From positions 1 through 64,000 of the forward strand of contig NZ_FOOH01000017.1 of NCBI RefSeq assembly GCF_900113135.1: a stretch of DNA of 64,000 nt, given 5' to 3'. Position numbers and translations under genes: made by a program. Position 1 is the stretch's first letter. Each line of letters opens with the position of its first letter. The stretch is from Salegentibacter agarivorans (GTDB taxonomy: Bacteria; Bacteroidota; Bacteroidia; Flavobacteriales; Flavobacteriaceae). Positions 63,941 to 64,000 of this stretch are shown here, piece after piece. Under the pieces are notes generated by a model. It searched no databases. It was not told where the DNA came from and saw only the letters and a program-made list of their open reading frames with translations.

Positions 63941-64000
63941 TTATTTCCGCTTTTCCTTGTTATCAGCCCCACTTAAGCTCTTTTTAATTTGAGGGAGTTT
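63941..64000 (-). CDS. Possible C-terminal end of a minus-strand gene
   Basis: The minus frame is open from the window edge to a TAA at 63941-63943 (19 residues, ending SGADNKEKRK). The hydrophilic, Lys-rich end is like many protein C termini, and the bidirectional terminator at 63835-63863 is well placed for it. It is too short to identify and may be chance. Confidence 0.3.
   Translation of the reverse strand, partial: KLPQIKKSLSGADNKEKRK

Overview
The window looks like the chromosome of a marine-type flavobacterium (Bacteroidota). The sequence is AT-rich, with two SusC/SusD pairs, many sulfatases and glycoside hydrolases with lipoprotein or Sec signals, and promoter boxes of the TAnnTTTG type. 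No rRNA, tRNA or CRISPR array was seen, and a genus cannot be fixed from this stretch alone.

Layout. 1-1.8 kb is mobile DNA: the 3' end of a group II intron (RT tail plus domains V/VI) and an ISL3-like (ISAon1-type) element with matching ends, an 8-bp target duplication and a broken transposase. 1.9-2.8 kb is an AraC-type regulator, divergent from a tightly packed 14-gene plus-strand operon (3.1-22.5 kb). That operon holds an alpha/beta hydrolase, three GH29 and one GH95 alpha-L-fucosidases, a sulfatase, and what looks like a complete oxidative L-fucose route: FucP permease, mutarotase, L-fucose dehydrogenase, fuconolactonase, a UxaA-family dehydratase in the fuconate dehydratase slot, 2-keto-3-deoxyfuconate dehydrogenase, a FAH-family diketo-acid hydrolase, and an FMN L-lactate dehydrogenase that would turn the lactate product into pyruvate.

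23-37.7 kb is a minus-strand polysaccharide utilisation locus (SusC, SusD, two sulfatases, GH20 hexosaminidase, GH16) with a divergent propeller/LuxR-type membrane regulator. An IS256-family element (38.0-39.3 kb) sits in the T-tract of the next terminator. 39.4-51.7 kb is a second locus: SusC, SusD, two recently duplicated GH16 lipoproteins (one with two F5/8-type modules), a large DUF5107-TPR protein and a divergent membrane-anchored HTH protein. The enzyme set (GH16, GH20, GlcNAc-6-sulfatase-like and Gal/GalNAc-6-sulfatase-like proteins, alpha-fucosidases) would suit a sulfated, fucosylated N-acetyllactosamine-type glycan (keratan sulfate or mucin-like) at least as well as an algal polysaccharide. 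This is inference.

An IS982-family element (51.9-52.9 kb) separates these loci from a minus-strand sulfur/efflux region (52.9-62.2 kb): a 46-residue ORF, an SQR-like flavoprotein with no cysteine, a TolC/adaptor/RND efflux trio, two small YgaP-like membrane proteins, a DUF302 protein and two single-domain rhodaneses. Two promoters in this region share the same inverted repeat (GTCAC or GCAAC, TTTT, GTTAC) at an identical distance from a TAATTTTG box, suggesting co-activation by a Crp/Fnr-type protein. The window ends with a secreted S8 subtilisin-like lipoprotein and a strong terminator.
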